Assembly (NCBI RefSeq): GCF_003953935.1
Contig: NZ_RXLQ01000001.1
Span: forward strand, 222,121 to 286,120
Length of the DNA stretch: 64,000 nt
Direction: 5' to 3'
DNA from: Massilia atriviolacea
GTDB taxonomy: Bacteria; Pseudomonadota; Gammaproteobacteria; Burkholderiales; Burkholderiaceae_D
Position numbers and translations under genes: made by a program. Position 1 is the stretch's first letter, and every line of letters begins with the position of its first letter. Under the pieces are notes generated by a model. It ran no database searches and was not told where the DNA came from. It worked only from the letters and a program-made list of their open reading frames with translations. This document shows, piece after piece, positions 1-8,148 of the stretch.

Positions 1-1
1 T

Positions 2-2530
2 AAGCAGCGCCTGCGCGACGTGCCGCAGGGCGACCCCGATATCGATCCGGAAGAATCGGTGGCCCTGTGGGTGATCGGCCTGCTGATCGGCCTGTTTACG
101 GGCGGACTGGCCGGCGGCGTGATCGCCCTCATCATTCTGGCCATCGTGCAGGCGGTAATCAGCAATGTGGCGCAGGCGGTCGGCGGCTCGCTCGTCACCG
201 ACGAGATCAGCGGCAAGGTCATCGGGCTGGGAGGCTGGCCCGAGCGGCTCTCGCGCATCGGCTTCGTCAGCACCCGCTTCAATAACCCGGTGCTGGTGGA
301 CACCAGCGGCTTGCTGATCGCCGGCACGGTCGAGGTGATCAGTTCCTGCGAAAACACCGCGATCGCCTTTGCCGACAGCGGCGGCAGCTACAGCGCATCG
401 GCGGCGGCGGCGCTGGTCATGACGGCGCGCCGCACCCACCCGGACGCCGCCTACAGCTGGTTGCCGGGCGACGGCAGCCCGCTGCGGCTGGCGCGCGATA
501 TCAGCCACAGCTACACGGCAAGCGGCATGTATGTCGCCAAGCACAGCCTGCTGATGCAGCAGCCGGGCGGGGTGCTGACGCGCCACTTCGCCGCCGTCAA
601 CGTGCGCAACGTGGCGCCCACCGTCGACGCCGGCCCCGACATCACGGTCAAGGAAGGCGAACTGGTGACCCTGGTCGGGCGCTTCCGCGACGTCGAATAC
701 CTGGACACCCACGAAACCTCGTGGAGCTTCGGCGACCACCAGGCGCCGCAGCCGGGCACGGTCAGCGCATCGCACCTGCCGCCGCAAGCGGTGGGCACCT
801 CCACCGTCACCCACGCCTGGTGCGACAACGGCAAGTTTACGGTCACCTTCACCGTGCGCGACCAGAACGGCGGCATCGCCCAGGACACCCTGTCGGTGAC
901 GGTGCTGAACGTCGCGCCGGTTGTCGACGCCGGCCCCGACCTGTACGCCTACCTGTGCACGCCGATCCTGCTGACGGCCCGCTTCAAGGACCCCGGCTGG
1001 TGCGACACGCACACGGCGCGCTGGGATTTCGGCGATTGCAGTCCCGCGCTGAGCGCGATCGTGGTCGAGACGAATGCGCCGCCAGCGGGCCTGGGCACGG
1101 CCAGCGCCGCCCATATCTATGCCTGCTGCGGCGCGTTCGAGGCGGTCGCCACGGTCACCGACGATGACGGCGCGGCCGGCAGCGACCGGGTCCGGGTTGA
1201 AGTGACCGCGATCGCCAATCCCGGCTTCGAACAGGGCTTCAGGACGATAGGGACGAACAAGGTCGGCAACGCCTGGACGCCCTACACGGCGCCATCGCGC
1301 TACGCCGCTGCGATGACCGGCGCCCGTGTTGCGAGCGGGCCGGCCGAGTACGACTGCGAGCAATGCGTGGTGCACGGCGGCCAGCGCGCGCAGCGCATCG
1401 TCCCGGCGCCGCGCACCCGTGCCGGCCTGTACCAGCGGCTGGGCGCGAATCCGCGCTGGACCTACCAGGTCAGCGTGTTCGCCTTCCTCGAACCGGGCGT
1501 GACGGCCTGGCTCGGGCTCGACCCGGACGGCGGCGCCGATCCGCTGGCGGCGGCGATCCGCTGGGTTCCGGCGCATGCGGCCGACGCCTGGGTAAGCCTG
1601 TGCACCAGCGTGGTGGCGGCGGCCGGGCCGCAGCGCGCGGTCACGGTGTTCATCGATGTCGAATCCGAACGTCCGCGCGCTGCCGGCTATCTCGACGACG
1701 TCGCGTTCGTCGCGATGCAGGACCTGTGCCCGGCGCCGCCGACGACGCCACCCGGGCGCGAACGGCTGTGCGTCGACTTCGCGCGCATCCAGCCCGGCCG
1801 GGTGCAGTCGCTGCTGGTCAAGGGCATGCAGTTCTTGCCGGGGGCGGGCAGCGGGATTGTCCAGCTGGGCATCGCGGCCGGCCAGACCGCCCTGGTGCTG
1901 ACCCCGGCGGGCGTGCTGGTGCGCTTCCCGTACCCGGCCTCGCGCGTCGTCGCGCGGCTGATCGGCTTCGGCGGCAAGCCGGCGCAGATGAAGGGCTTGC
2001 ACCCTGACGGCAGCGCGGCCGGCAGCATCGATGCCACATCTTCCACCGGCGCGATCACCGTCGAATTGACGGGAAGCGCGCTGGCCGGCGTGCAGCTGAT
2101 CGCGCAAGAGGCCATGCTGATCGACATCTGTATCGAACGCGACATACAAGCGGGGCAGGGAGGCGGCGCCCCGCGCGAGGAGAGGACCATGAGCGACAAC
2201 CCGCACCCGAAGATCGACCCGGCGCTGCATCCGCTGCCCGGGCAAGAAAGCGAGCTGGTCGATGTAATCGTCAGTATCGCCAACCCCGCCATCGCGCAGG
2301 GCGGCCCGGCCATCGGCCAGGCCGGCCTGGCGGCGCAGGCGCAGGCGCGCTTCGAGGCGGCGGCCGCGCCCTTGCTGGCGCGCCTTGCGGCACTCGGGGC
2401 CGAGCGCGTGCGTCCGCTCTGGATCGCGAATGCCGTGGCGGCGCGCCTGCCGCGCGCGGCGCTGGAGCAACTGGCGGCCGAGGACCTCGTCACGCGCATC
2501 GCGCGCGATGCCGAGCAAAAGCTGATTTGA
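2..2530 (+). CDS. PKD-domain / jelly-roll surface-type protein, 5' partial
   Basis: The frame is open to the left window edge, so the GTG at 20 may be internal and the true N-terminus lost. Counting from that Val, residues 14-56 form a Gly-rich hydrophobic stretch that could be one or two membrane helices. Three PKD-like domains follow: about 135-197 (WLPGDGS), 199-298 (VDAGPD, WSFGD) and 299-395 (VDAGPD, WDFGD). Then comes a NPGFEQGF-type jelly-roll resembling CBM4/9 modules (about 398-575), a further beta-rich domain (590-715), and a C-terminal segment (724-836) resembling a subtilisin I9 prodomain that may be translated separately. PKD and CBM-like domains usually mediate adhesion or ligand binding on exported proteins. 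The subtilase gene starts 18 nt downstream, suggesting one operon. The role of the whole protein is unknown. Confidence 0.75.
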   Translation, partial: KQRLRDVPQGDPDIDPEESVALWVIGLLIGLFTGGLAGGVIALIILAIVQAVISNVAQAVGGSLVTDEISGKVIGLGGWPERLSRIGFVSTRFNNPVLVDTSGLLIAGTVEVISSCENTAIAFADSGGSYSASAAAALVMTARRTHPDAAYSWLPGDGSPLRLARDISHSYTASGMYVAKHSLLMQQPGGVLTRHFAAVNVRNVAPTVDAGPDITVKEGELVTLVGRFRDVEYLDTHETSWSFGDHQAPQPGTVSASHLPPQAVGTSTVTHAWCDNGKFTVTFTVRDQNGGIAQDTLSVTVLNVAPVVDAGPDLYAYLCTPILLTARFKDPGWCDTHTARWDFGDCSPALSAIVVETNAPPAGLGTASAAHIYACCGAFEAVATVTDDDGAAGSDRVRVEVTAIANPGFEQGFRTIGTNKVGNAWTPYTAPSRYAAAMTGARVASGPAEYDCEQCVVHGGQRAQRIVPAPRTRAGLYQRLGANPRWTYQVSVFAFLEPGVTAWLGLDPDGGADPLAAAIRWVPAHAADAWVSLCTSVVAAAGPQRAVTVFIDVESERPRAAGYLDDVAFVAMQDLCPAPPTTPPGRERLCVDFARIQPGRVQSLLVKGMQFLPGAGSGIVQLGIAAGQTALVLTPAGVLVRFPYPASRVVARLIGFGGKPAQMKGLHPDGSAAGSIDATSSTGAITVELTGSALAGVQLIAQEAMLIDICIERDIQAGQGGGAPREERTMSDNPHPKIDPALHPLPGQESELVDVIVSIANPAIAQGGPAIGQAGLAAQAQARFEAAAAPLLARLAALGAERVRPLWIANAVAARLPRAALEQLAAEDLVTRIARDAEQKLI
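2189..2530 (+). CDS. Possible stand-alone I9-type propeptide/inhibitor from an in-frame internal start
   Basis: An ATG at 2189 lies in frame within the PKD-protein ORF and is preceded by a strong purine-rich ribosome site (GAGGAGAGG at 2177-2185). The 113-residue product has an I9-prodomain look: a VDVIVSI strand, an alanine-rich helix, then RVRPLWIANAVAARLP and a final VTRIARD strand. I9 domains are intramolecular chaperones and inhibitors of subtilisins, and an S8 subtilase follows after 18 nt. No stop codon separates it from the PKD protein, so it may be made both as a fusion tail and as a free protein. The resemblance is by eye; the domain may instead exist only as the C-terminal module of the larger protein. 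Confidence 0.45.
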   Translation: MSDNPHPKIDPALHPLPGQESELVDVIVSIANPAIAQGGPAIGQAGLAAQAQARFEAAAAPLLARLAALGAERVRPLWIANAVAARLPRAALEQLAAEDLVTRIARDAEQKLI

Positions 2531-2548
2531 CGACAAGGAGAGCAGTCG

Positions 2549-3970
2549 ATGGATACCGAAATCAAAGGCAAGCCGGAGGATGTCAGCCATCGCGTGTACC
2601 GGCGCTTCAAGGAGCGCGACCGCGAGCGCAAGGCCGCCTTGCGCCAGGCCTATGACAGCGACATTGTCGCCAAGCTGGACCGCGTGACCGAGCGCGACCT
2701 CGGCCTGGCGCTGCGCGAACGGGCGCTGAGCCGGCTGTGGCACGCGAGTGCGCCGCCCGCGCGCCGCTACAAGGTCATCGTGACCATGCGCCAGGCGGCG
2801 CCGGGCAGCGCGCCGCAGGCGGCGCCCGGCTCGCGCGCCAGCCTGCTCAAGGCCAGCCTGATACGGCGCAGCGGACTGCGCGCGCTCGAACGCTTGCGCC
2901 CGGCCCTGGAGCGGTGCGAGGGCGTGAGCGTGCGCCGCGTGCTGTGGCTGACCCGCAGCCTGGCGCTCGACGCCGATGGCGCCACCGTGGTCGAGCTGGC
3001 GCAGCGGGCCGACGTGGTCGGCGTGGCGCACGATAAACCGATGATCGCGATCGCGCTCGACGCCAGCCGCCCCCTGATCCGCGCCGACCAGGTCGAAAAC
3101 ACCCTCGGCATCGCCGGCGGCGGGGTGCGCGTGGGCGTGCTCGACTCCGGGGTCGACTTCACCCACCCGGCGCTGGCGCCGGTCATGGGCAGCCAGTTCG
3201 ACTTCACCGGCACCGGCGTGGGCGACCTGCTCGGGCATGGCACCCATTGCGCCGGCGTGGTGGCCAGCACCGACGGCACGCGGCGCGGCGTGGCCCCGCG
3301 CGCCCTGGTGAGCGACTACAAGATCCTCGACGCCAACGGTTCCGGCAACGCCAGCAACTGTATCGCGGGGATGCAGCAGTCGGTCACGGACGGCATCGCC
3401 GTGAGCAGCAACAGCTGGGGATTCAGCCATCGGAACGGGCTCTGGACCTGTGCCGACGGCAGCTGCGTGCTGTGCACGGCCGCCAACGCCGCCGTCGCCG
3501 CCGGCCAGATCGTGGTCGTCGCCGCCGGCAACGAGAACAACGACAGCTGCGACACCTACGACACGCATATCCGCTGCCCCGGCCACGCCACCGATGCGAT
3601 CACGGTCGGCGGCAGCGACAAGAGCGACGGCCTGTACGGCAGCTCGAGCATCGGGCCGGCCGCCGACGGCCGCGCCAAGCCGGACCTGGTCGCGCCCGGC
3701 GTCGACATTGTCTCGGCGCGCTCCTCGATCGGCAGCGACATGGGCGGCGCGGCGCCGGTGGTCGACGAGATCTGGTCCCAGGCCAGCGGCACCAGCATGT
3801 CGACCCCGCATGTCAGCGGGGTGGCGGCGTTAATGCTTGAGCGCAATCCCAACCTGACCCCGGCCCAGGTCAAGGCCGTTCTCATGGACACCGCGGTCGC
3901 CATCGGCGGCACCGCCGACGAAGCGGGCGCCGGCCGGGTCGACGCCTTCGCCGCCGTCAGCGCCGTATAA
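2549..3970 (+). CDS. S8 subtilisin-like serine peptidase
   Basis: A 473-residue subtilase with the full catalytic set: Asp199 in VLDSGVDF, His230 in GHGTHCAG, oxyanion Asn328 in AAGNEN and Ser416 in SGTSMSTPH. Residues about 70-165 (beginning RYKVIVTMRQ) look like an I9-type prodomain, so this protein may carry its own propeptide in addition to the one encoded just upstream. The N-terminus is highly charged with no signal peptide visible, so if exported it uses another route. Several extra Cys residues flank the active-site region (CADGSCVLC). Start ATG has AAGGAGAGC upstream. It sits between the PKD protein (18 nt) and the SCP2-like gene (25 nt). Likely role: maturing or degrading a partner protein of the operon (inference). 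Confidence 0.9.
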   Translation: MDTEIKGKPEDVSHRVYRRFKERDRERKAALRQAYDSDIVAKLDRVTERDLGLALRERALSRLWHASAPPARRYKVIVTMRQAAPGSAPQAAPGSRASLLKASLIRRSGLRALERLRPALERCEGVSVRRVLWLTRSLALDADGATVVELAQRADVVGVAHDKPMIAIALDASRPLIRADQVENTLGIAGGGVRVGVLDSGVDFTHPALAPVMGSQFDFTGTGVGDLLGHGTHCAGVVASTDGTRRGVAPRALVSDYKILDANGSGNASNCIAGMQQSVTDGIAVSSNSWGFSHRNGLWTCADGSCVLCTAANAAVAAGQIVVVAAGNENNDSCDTYDTHIRCPGHATDAITVGGSDKSDGLYGSSSIGPAADGRAKPDLVAPGVDIVSARSSIGSDMGGAAPVVDEIWSQASGTSMSTPHVSGVAALMLERNPNLTPAQVKAVLMDTAVAIGGTADEAGAGRVDAFAAVSAV

Positions 3971-3995
3971 ATCACGCCATCACAGGAGAAACATC

Positions 3996-4472
3996 ATGGA
4001 TGAGAACTGGTTGAAACAGACACCCGAAGGTCAGTGCCAACTGGCCGATATCGCGCGCCGCGCGCTGGCCGCGTTCCGCAACGATTCCCAGGAAGCCTAT
4101 GCGCAGCTGGTCAGGGAGTACGACAACAGCAGCGCCGTGATCGGCATCTTCGGGCTCGGTTCGGTGATCCTGACGGTCAGCGGCGGCGAAGCGGCGATTG
4201 CCGAGCGCGCCCCGGACAAGCCTGCCCGGCTGGTCGGGCGCGCGGCGCTCTACCCGGAAACCATCCTGGCGCTGTCCGAGGGCCGCATGACGCCGATCGA
4301 AGCCTTTCACTCGGGCGACCTGGTGGTGCGCGCCGAATCCGACGACCTGCACCGCGCCTACGGCCTGATGGTCAAGTACACCGATACCGCGCTGCGTTCG
4401 CAACAGCTGCAATCGGTGCTCAAGGAGTTTCGCGCGCTGAGCCTGTCCGCCACCGGCGGCGCGCACGGCTGA
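3996..4472 (+). CDS. SCP2-like lipid-binding protein
   Basis: A 158-residue protein without signal peptide or membrane segment. The C-terminal half (ARLVGRAALYPETILAL, then a SGDLVVRAESDDLHRAY segment) resembles the SCP2 sterol-carrier fold, in which a hydrophobic tunnel binds lipids or isoprenoids. It begins after an AGGAG site and ends 2 nt before the start of the polyprenyl synthase, implying translational coupling. In that context a carrier for a prenyl product is a reasonable guess. The family assignment is by pattern only and a generic alpha/beta protein cannot be excluded. Confidence 0.6.
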   Translation: MDENWLKQTPEGQCQLADIARRALAAFRNDSQEAYAQLVREYDNSSAVIGIFGLGSVILTVSGGEAAIAERAPDKPARLVGRAALYPETILALSEGRMTPIEAFHSGDLVVRAESDDLHRAYGLMVKYTDTALRSQQLQSVLKEFRALSLSATGGAHG

Positions 4473-4474
4473 CC

Positions 4475-5458
4475 GTGGCGGCCCCTGCCAGCTGGCTGGC
4501 CTGCGACGCCGTCGGCGCCGATCTCGCGCGCCTGGGGCCCCTGCTGATGGGGTGCGCCGGCGGCGACGATCCGCGCATGGCGGCACTGACCCGCCACCTG
4601 CTGGCCGGTGGCGGCAAGCGCCTGCGCCCGGCCTTGCTGCTGCTGGCGCGCGGCGACGCGCTGGCCGCGCGGCCGGCCGACGCCACCGCGCTGGACGCCG
4701 CCGCCGCCGTCGAGCTGATCCACGTGGCCTCGCTCTACCACGACGACGTCATGGACCGCAGCCCGACCCGGCGCGGCGCCGCCAGCGCCCACAGCCGCTG
4801 GGGCAATGGCGCGGCCGCGCTGGCCGGCACCTGGCTGTTCGCCCGCGCCCAGCAATTGCTGCGTCCGGCCGGACCGGCTGCGGCGCCGGCGGCGGCGCGC
4901 ACCGCCGCCGCCCTGTGCGCCGGACAATTGCGCGAGGCGGAGAACGCCTATAACCTGGAGCTGGGCGTGGACGAGCACCTGACCATCCTGCACGACAAGA
5001 CCGCCACCCTGTTCATGCTGGCCGCCGAACTCGGCGCCACCCTGGGCGGACGCAGCGCGCCCGAATGCGCGGCGCTGGCCTCGTATGCGGCCAGCCTGGG
5101 GCTGGCGTTCCAGCTGGCCGACGACCTGCTCGACTGGACCGGCGCCGCCGCCACGCTGGGCAAGGCCACCGGCGCCGACCTGCGCGGCGGCGTCTACAAC
5201 CTGCCGCTGCTGACGGCGCTGGCCGCCCCAGGCAGCGAGGCCCAGGCCCTGCGCCTGATCCTGCACAAGCGCGCGCCCGACGAGGCCGACCTGGCCAGGG
5301 TACAGGCGATCGTGCTGGCAAGCGGCGTGGCCCCGGTGCGGCGCCGGGCCGCCGCGCTGGCGGCGCAAGCCGGCGCCGCGCTGGGCGCACTGGCGCAGGG
5401 ACCGGTGCGCAGTTCGCTGGCCGCGCTGGCGGCGCTGTCCGTGGCGCGCCAGGCATGA
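4475..5458 (+). CDS. Polyprenyl diphosphate synthase (IspA/IspB family)
   Basis: A 327-residue trans-prenyltransferase that condenses isopentenyl diphosphate with an allylic diphosphate. It shows GGKRLRP near the N-terminus, the first Asp-rich motif HDDVMD (Asp90, Asp91, Asp94) and the second DDLLD (216-220), so it should be active. The residues before the first motif are small (A-S-L-Y-H), as in medium/long-chain synthases, suggesting a product longer than FPP; this is inference. The GTG at 4475 is chosen because it follows the upstream stop by 2 nt and begins just before the conserved fold; a longer frame reaches back into the SCP2-like gene but is a shadow. The stop overlaps the next ATG (ATGA). 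Confidence 0.88.
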   Translation: MAAPASWLACDAVGADLARLGPLLMGCAGGDDPRMAALTRHLLAGGGKRLRPALLLLARGDALAARPADATALDAAAAVELIHVASLYHDDVMDRSPTRRGAASAHSRWGNGAAALAGTWLFARAQQLLRPAGPAAAPAAARTAAALCAGQLREAENAYNLELGVDEHLTILHDKTATLFMLAAELGATLGGRSAPECAALASYAASLGLAFQLADDLLDWTGAAATLGKATGADLRGGVYNLPLLTALAAPGSEAQALRLILHKRAPDEADLARVQAIVLASGVAPVRRRAAALAAQAGAALGALAQGPVRSSLAALAALSVARQA

Positions 5459-7638
5459 CGGCCGCGCTCTTCGCCACGTCCGGCTGGGACGCCATCGTGG
5501 TCGGCGCCGGCCCGGCCGGCAGCGCCTGCGCCTGGCACCTGGCGCGCGCCGGGCGCCGCGTGCTGCTGCTGGAGCGCCACCACTTCCCGCGCGACAAGAG
5601 CTGCGGCGACGGACTGACCCCGCGCTGCCTCGAACTGCTCGACGAGATGGGCGTGCTGGCCCAACTGGACGGATACGGGCGCATCGCGCGCGTGCGCGTG
5701 GTGCATCGCGGTCCGCCGCTGCGGCAGCGCGATTTTGGCTACGACGGGGTCCCCGGCCGTTACGACTACGGGCTGGTGGTGCCGCGCATGCGGCTCGACC
5801 AGCTGGTGTGCCAGGCCGCCGTCGCGGCCGGCGCCGTGCTGGCCGAAGGCATCCAGGTGCGGGAACTGGTGCGCGAGGCGGGGCGGGCGCTGGGCGTACT
5901 GGTCGACTGCGAACACGGGCCGCGCGCGCTGCGCCTCGATGCCGAGGTGGTGGTCGCGGCGGACGGCGCCAATTCGCGCCTGGCCGCCGGCATGGGACTC
6001 GGCGGACAGGCGGGCCAGCTCGGCTTTGCCTTGCGCGGCTACTGCGAGGGCCTGCGCGGCCTCGATCCCTGCCAGGAAATCCACCTGCCGCTGGCCGACG
6101 CCAGCGGCGACTACCTGCTGCCCGCCTACGGCTGGATTTTTCCGACAAGCGCCACCAGCGCCAATGTCGGCGTCGGCATCATGGGCCGCACTCCGCTCGA
6201 CGACGTGCGCCGCCTGTCGACCCGCTTCTGGGCCACGCTGCGCGCCAGCGACCCGCGCTTTGCCGATGCCCGCGACAGCGCGCCCCTGCTGGGGGCGCCG
6301 CTGCGCTTCGATTTCGCGCCCGAGCGCTGCGCCGCGCCCGGCCTGCTGCTGGTCGGCGACGCCGCCGGGCTCACCAGCCCCTTCACGGGCGAGGGCATCA
6401 GCTACGGCCTCGAATCGGGACGGCTGGCCGCGCGCACCATCGATCGCGCACTGCGCGCCGCGCCGCGCCGGCCGGACGTCGAAGACGATTACCGCATGTT
6501 GATGGCGCACCACTTCGCCGGCTACTTCGAACTCGGGCGGCACTCGGCGCGCCGCCATCTGCTGTTCTGGAAGGTGCTCGACAGCAGTTTCGACAGCGAA
6601 CGTCCCCTGTTCGGACTGCTGCGCCGCGCCGCCTTGCTGCCCGAGGGAGCGGGTAGCGGCGCCGGCGACAGCGCGCTGATGGACGACCTGGGCCCGGTGG
6701 TGGGACGCGGCGACCCGCTGCTGCGCCGCCAGCTGATCGATATCGGCGCGGCGCTGGTGGCGGTGGTGCGGCGCGACTGGCCCTTCCTCGGCCGCCTCGA
6801 CAGCGCGCGCGGCGCTGCGCGCGGGATCGTGTTCCGGCCCTCGCTGCTGATGCTGCTGGCGGCCCGCTTCGGCGCGGCCGACGCGCGGCCCTTGCGGCGC
6901 CTGGGCGTGGCGCTCGACCTGGCCTACCTCGGCTTGATGGCCCAGTCCGGCGTCGAGGAAGACCTGTCCGGGGCGCGCGATAACTGGAGCAACAAATTTG
7001 CCCTGCTGCTCGGCGACTTCCTGTTCTCGCATGCGCTGTGCCAGGCCGATCCGGACGACGCGATCCACGCCGACGCCATCATGGGCGCGCTCGAAACAAG
7101 TTGCCGGGGCTGCCTGGCCCAGTTGTCCACCGCCGGGCGCGTCGACCTGTCTCCCGACGTGGCCCGGTCGCAGCTGGCCGACCGCATCGCGCCGCTGTTC
7201 ATCCTGCCCTTGACGATGGGGGCGGCGGTTGCCGGCGCGGCGCCCGGCGTGGCGCAGGCGCTGGGCGAGTATGGCCGCGCACTGGGCCTGTTGTTCGCCT
7301 GCGGCGAAGAGATGCTCGCCTTTACCGAGCGTGCGCCGCAGGCCATGGCGGTGCTGGCCAGCGACCTGACCCGCCGCGTGGCCGGCCTGCCGCTGCTGTA
7401 TGCCGCAAGCTGCCAGCCGGCTCCCGTGCAGGCCGCCCTGAATGCCGATCCGCCGGACCGCGCCGTGCTGGCGGCACTGGTTGCGCTGCCGGCGGTGCGG
7501 GCGGCCATGGCCGGGGAGATGGCGCGCCATGCGCAGGACGCCGGGGCCGCGCTGCGGCGCCTGCCCGCAGCATCGGCGGCGGCCCCGCTGCATGCGCTGC
7601 TGCGCCATGGCCTGGAGCGCTGGCGCGACACCGCGTAG
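5455..7638 (+). CDS. Geranylgeranyl reductase-type flavoenzyme fused to a degenerate polyprenyl-synthase domain
   Basis: A 727-residue fusion. Residues 1-430 are a group-A flavoprotein of the geranylgeranyl reductase family: FAD-binding VVGAGPAGSA (15-24), CGDGLTPRC near residue 45, and GDAAGLTSPFTGEGI starting about residue 301. These enzymes reduce prenyl double bonds. Residues about 440-727 align by eye with the adjacent prenyl synthase: RPSLLMLLAARFGA with RPALLLLARGDA, GDFLFSHALC with GTWLFARAQQ, and DRIAPLF...LGLLFACGEEMLAF with DKTATLF...LGLAFQLADDLLDW. In this copy the first Asp-rich motif reads AQSGVEED and the second EEMLA, so prenyl transfer is probably lost. Its ATG overlaps the synthase stop, so the two products are made together and may form a hetero-oligomer. 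The longer frame starting at 5065 is a shadow. Confidence 0.85.
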   Translation: MTAALFATSGWDAIVVGAGPAGSACAWHLARAGRRVLLLERHHFPRDKSCGDGLTPRCLELLDEMGVLAQLDGYGRIARVRVVHRGPPLRQRDFGYDGVPGRYDYGLVVPRMRLDQLVCQAAVAAGAVLAEGIQVRELVREAGRALGVLVDCEHGPRALRLDAEVVVAADGANSRLAAGMGLGGQAGQLGFALRGYCEGLRGLDPCQEIHLPLADASGDYLLPAYGWIFPTSATSANVGVGIMGRTPLDDVRRLSTRFWATLRASDPRFADARDSAPLLGAPLRFDFAPERCAAPGLLLVGDAAGLTSPFTGEGISYGLESGRLAARTIDRALRAAPRRPDVEDDYRMLMAHHFAGYFELGRHSARRHLLFWKVLDSSFDSERPLFGLLRRAALLPEGAGSGAGDSALMDDLGPVVGRGDPLLRRQLIDIGAALVAVVRRDWPFLGRLDSARGAARGIVFRPSLLMLLAARFGAADARPLRRLGVALDLAYLGLMAQSGVEEDLSGARDNWSNKFALLLGDFLFSHALCQADPDDAIHADAIMGALETSCRGCLAQLSTAGRVDLSPDVARSQLADRIAPLFILPLTMGAAVAGAAPGVAQALGEYGRALGLLFACGEEMLAFTERAPQAMAVLASDLTRRVAGLPLLYAASCQPAPVQAALNADPPDRAVLAALVALPAVRAAMAGEMARHAQDAGAALRRLPAASAAAPLHALLRHGLERWRDTA

Positions 7639-7698
7639 GGAGTTGACGCGACGGAGCGCGGCGGCGATGATGGCGTTTTTCGAACGGATTATTGCCTC

Positions 7699-8148
7699 AT
7701 GACGGACAGCGCGACAGCGCCGATCAAGATCAGCCACCAGCCGCCCAGGCACGGCTGGATGGCCGTGACGCTGAGCGTCGGCGCGCAGGTGGTGGAGATC
7801 GATGCGTCGGATGTGCCGAACAACCCGGTCGCCGACCTGCTCGAGGCGATCGACCTGGCTGCCCACGGCACGCCGTCACGGGTGTGGTGGCACCTGGAAC
7901 CGGACGGCTACTTCATGTACTTCACGCCGCAGGGCGGCGCGGTCCACTTCCGCATCGACTTCGCTCACGACAGCGACGCTGCGCGGGCGCAGACGGTGGC
8001 GCAGGCGAGCGGCAGCCGCGCGCAGGTGCTGCTGCCGTTCTGGCGCTTCGTACGCAAGGTCCAGTCGCTCGCGTATGCGCAGCCGCACTGGCCGCCGGCC
8101 GGTTTCGAACGCATCGAGGTCGTCAAGGCCAGGATCAAGCAGGGGTGA
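7699..8148 (+). CDS. Hypothetical protein, 149 aa
   Basis: I do not recognise this protein. It has 149 residues, no signal peptide and no membrane segment. Visible features are a WWHLEPDGYFMYF aromatic stretch, alternating beta-type segments and a basic C-terminus (VVKARIKQG). It begins with ATG 60 nt after the flavoenzyme stop, so it could be the last gene of that operon or stand alone. Its stop TGA (8146-8148) directly abuts the stop of the convergent gene, with no spacing. Composition matches the neighbourhood. Confidence 0.6.
   Translation: MTDSATAPIKISHQPPRHGWMAVTLSVGAQVVEIDASDVPNNPVADLLEAIDLAAHGTPSRVWWHLEPDGYFMYFTPQGGAVHFRIDFAHDSDAARAQTVAQASGSRAQVLLPFWRFVRKVQSLAYAQPHWPPAGFERIEVVKARIKQG

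Noticed and set aside
5065-5454. Upstream extension of the flavoenzyme frame
   Set aside because: It reads the prenyl synthase in another frame; the ATG at 5455 directly precedes the FAD-binding motif.
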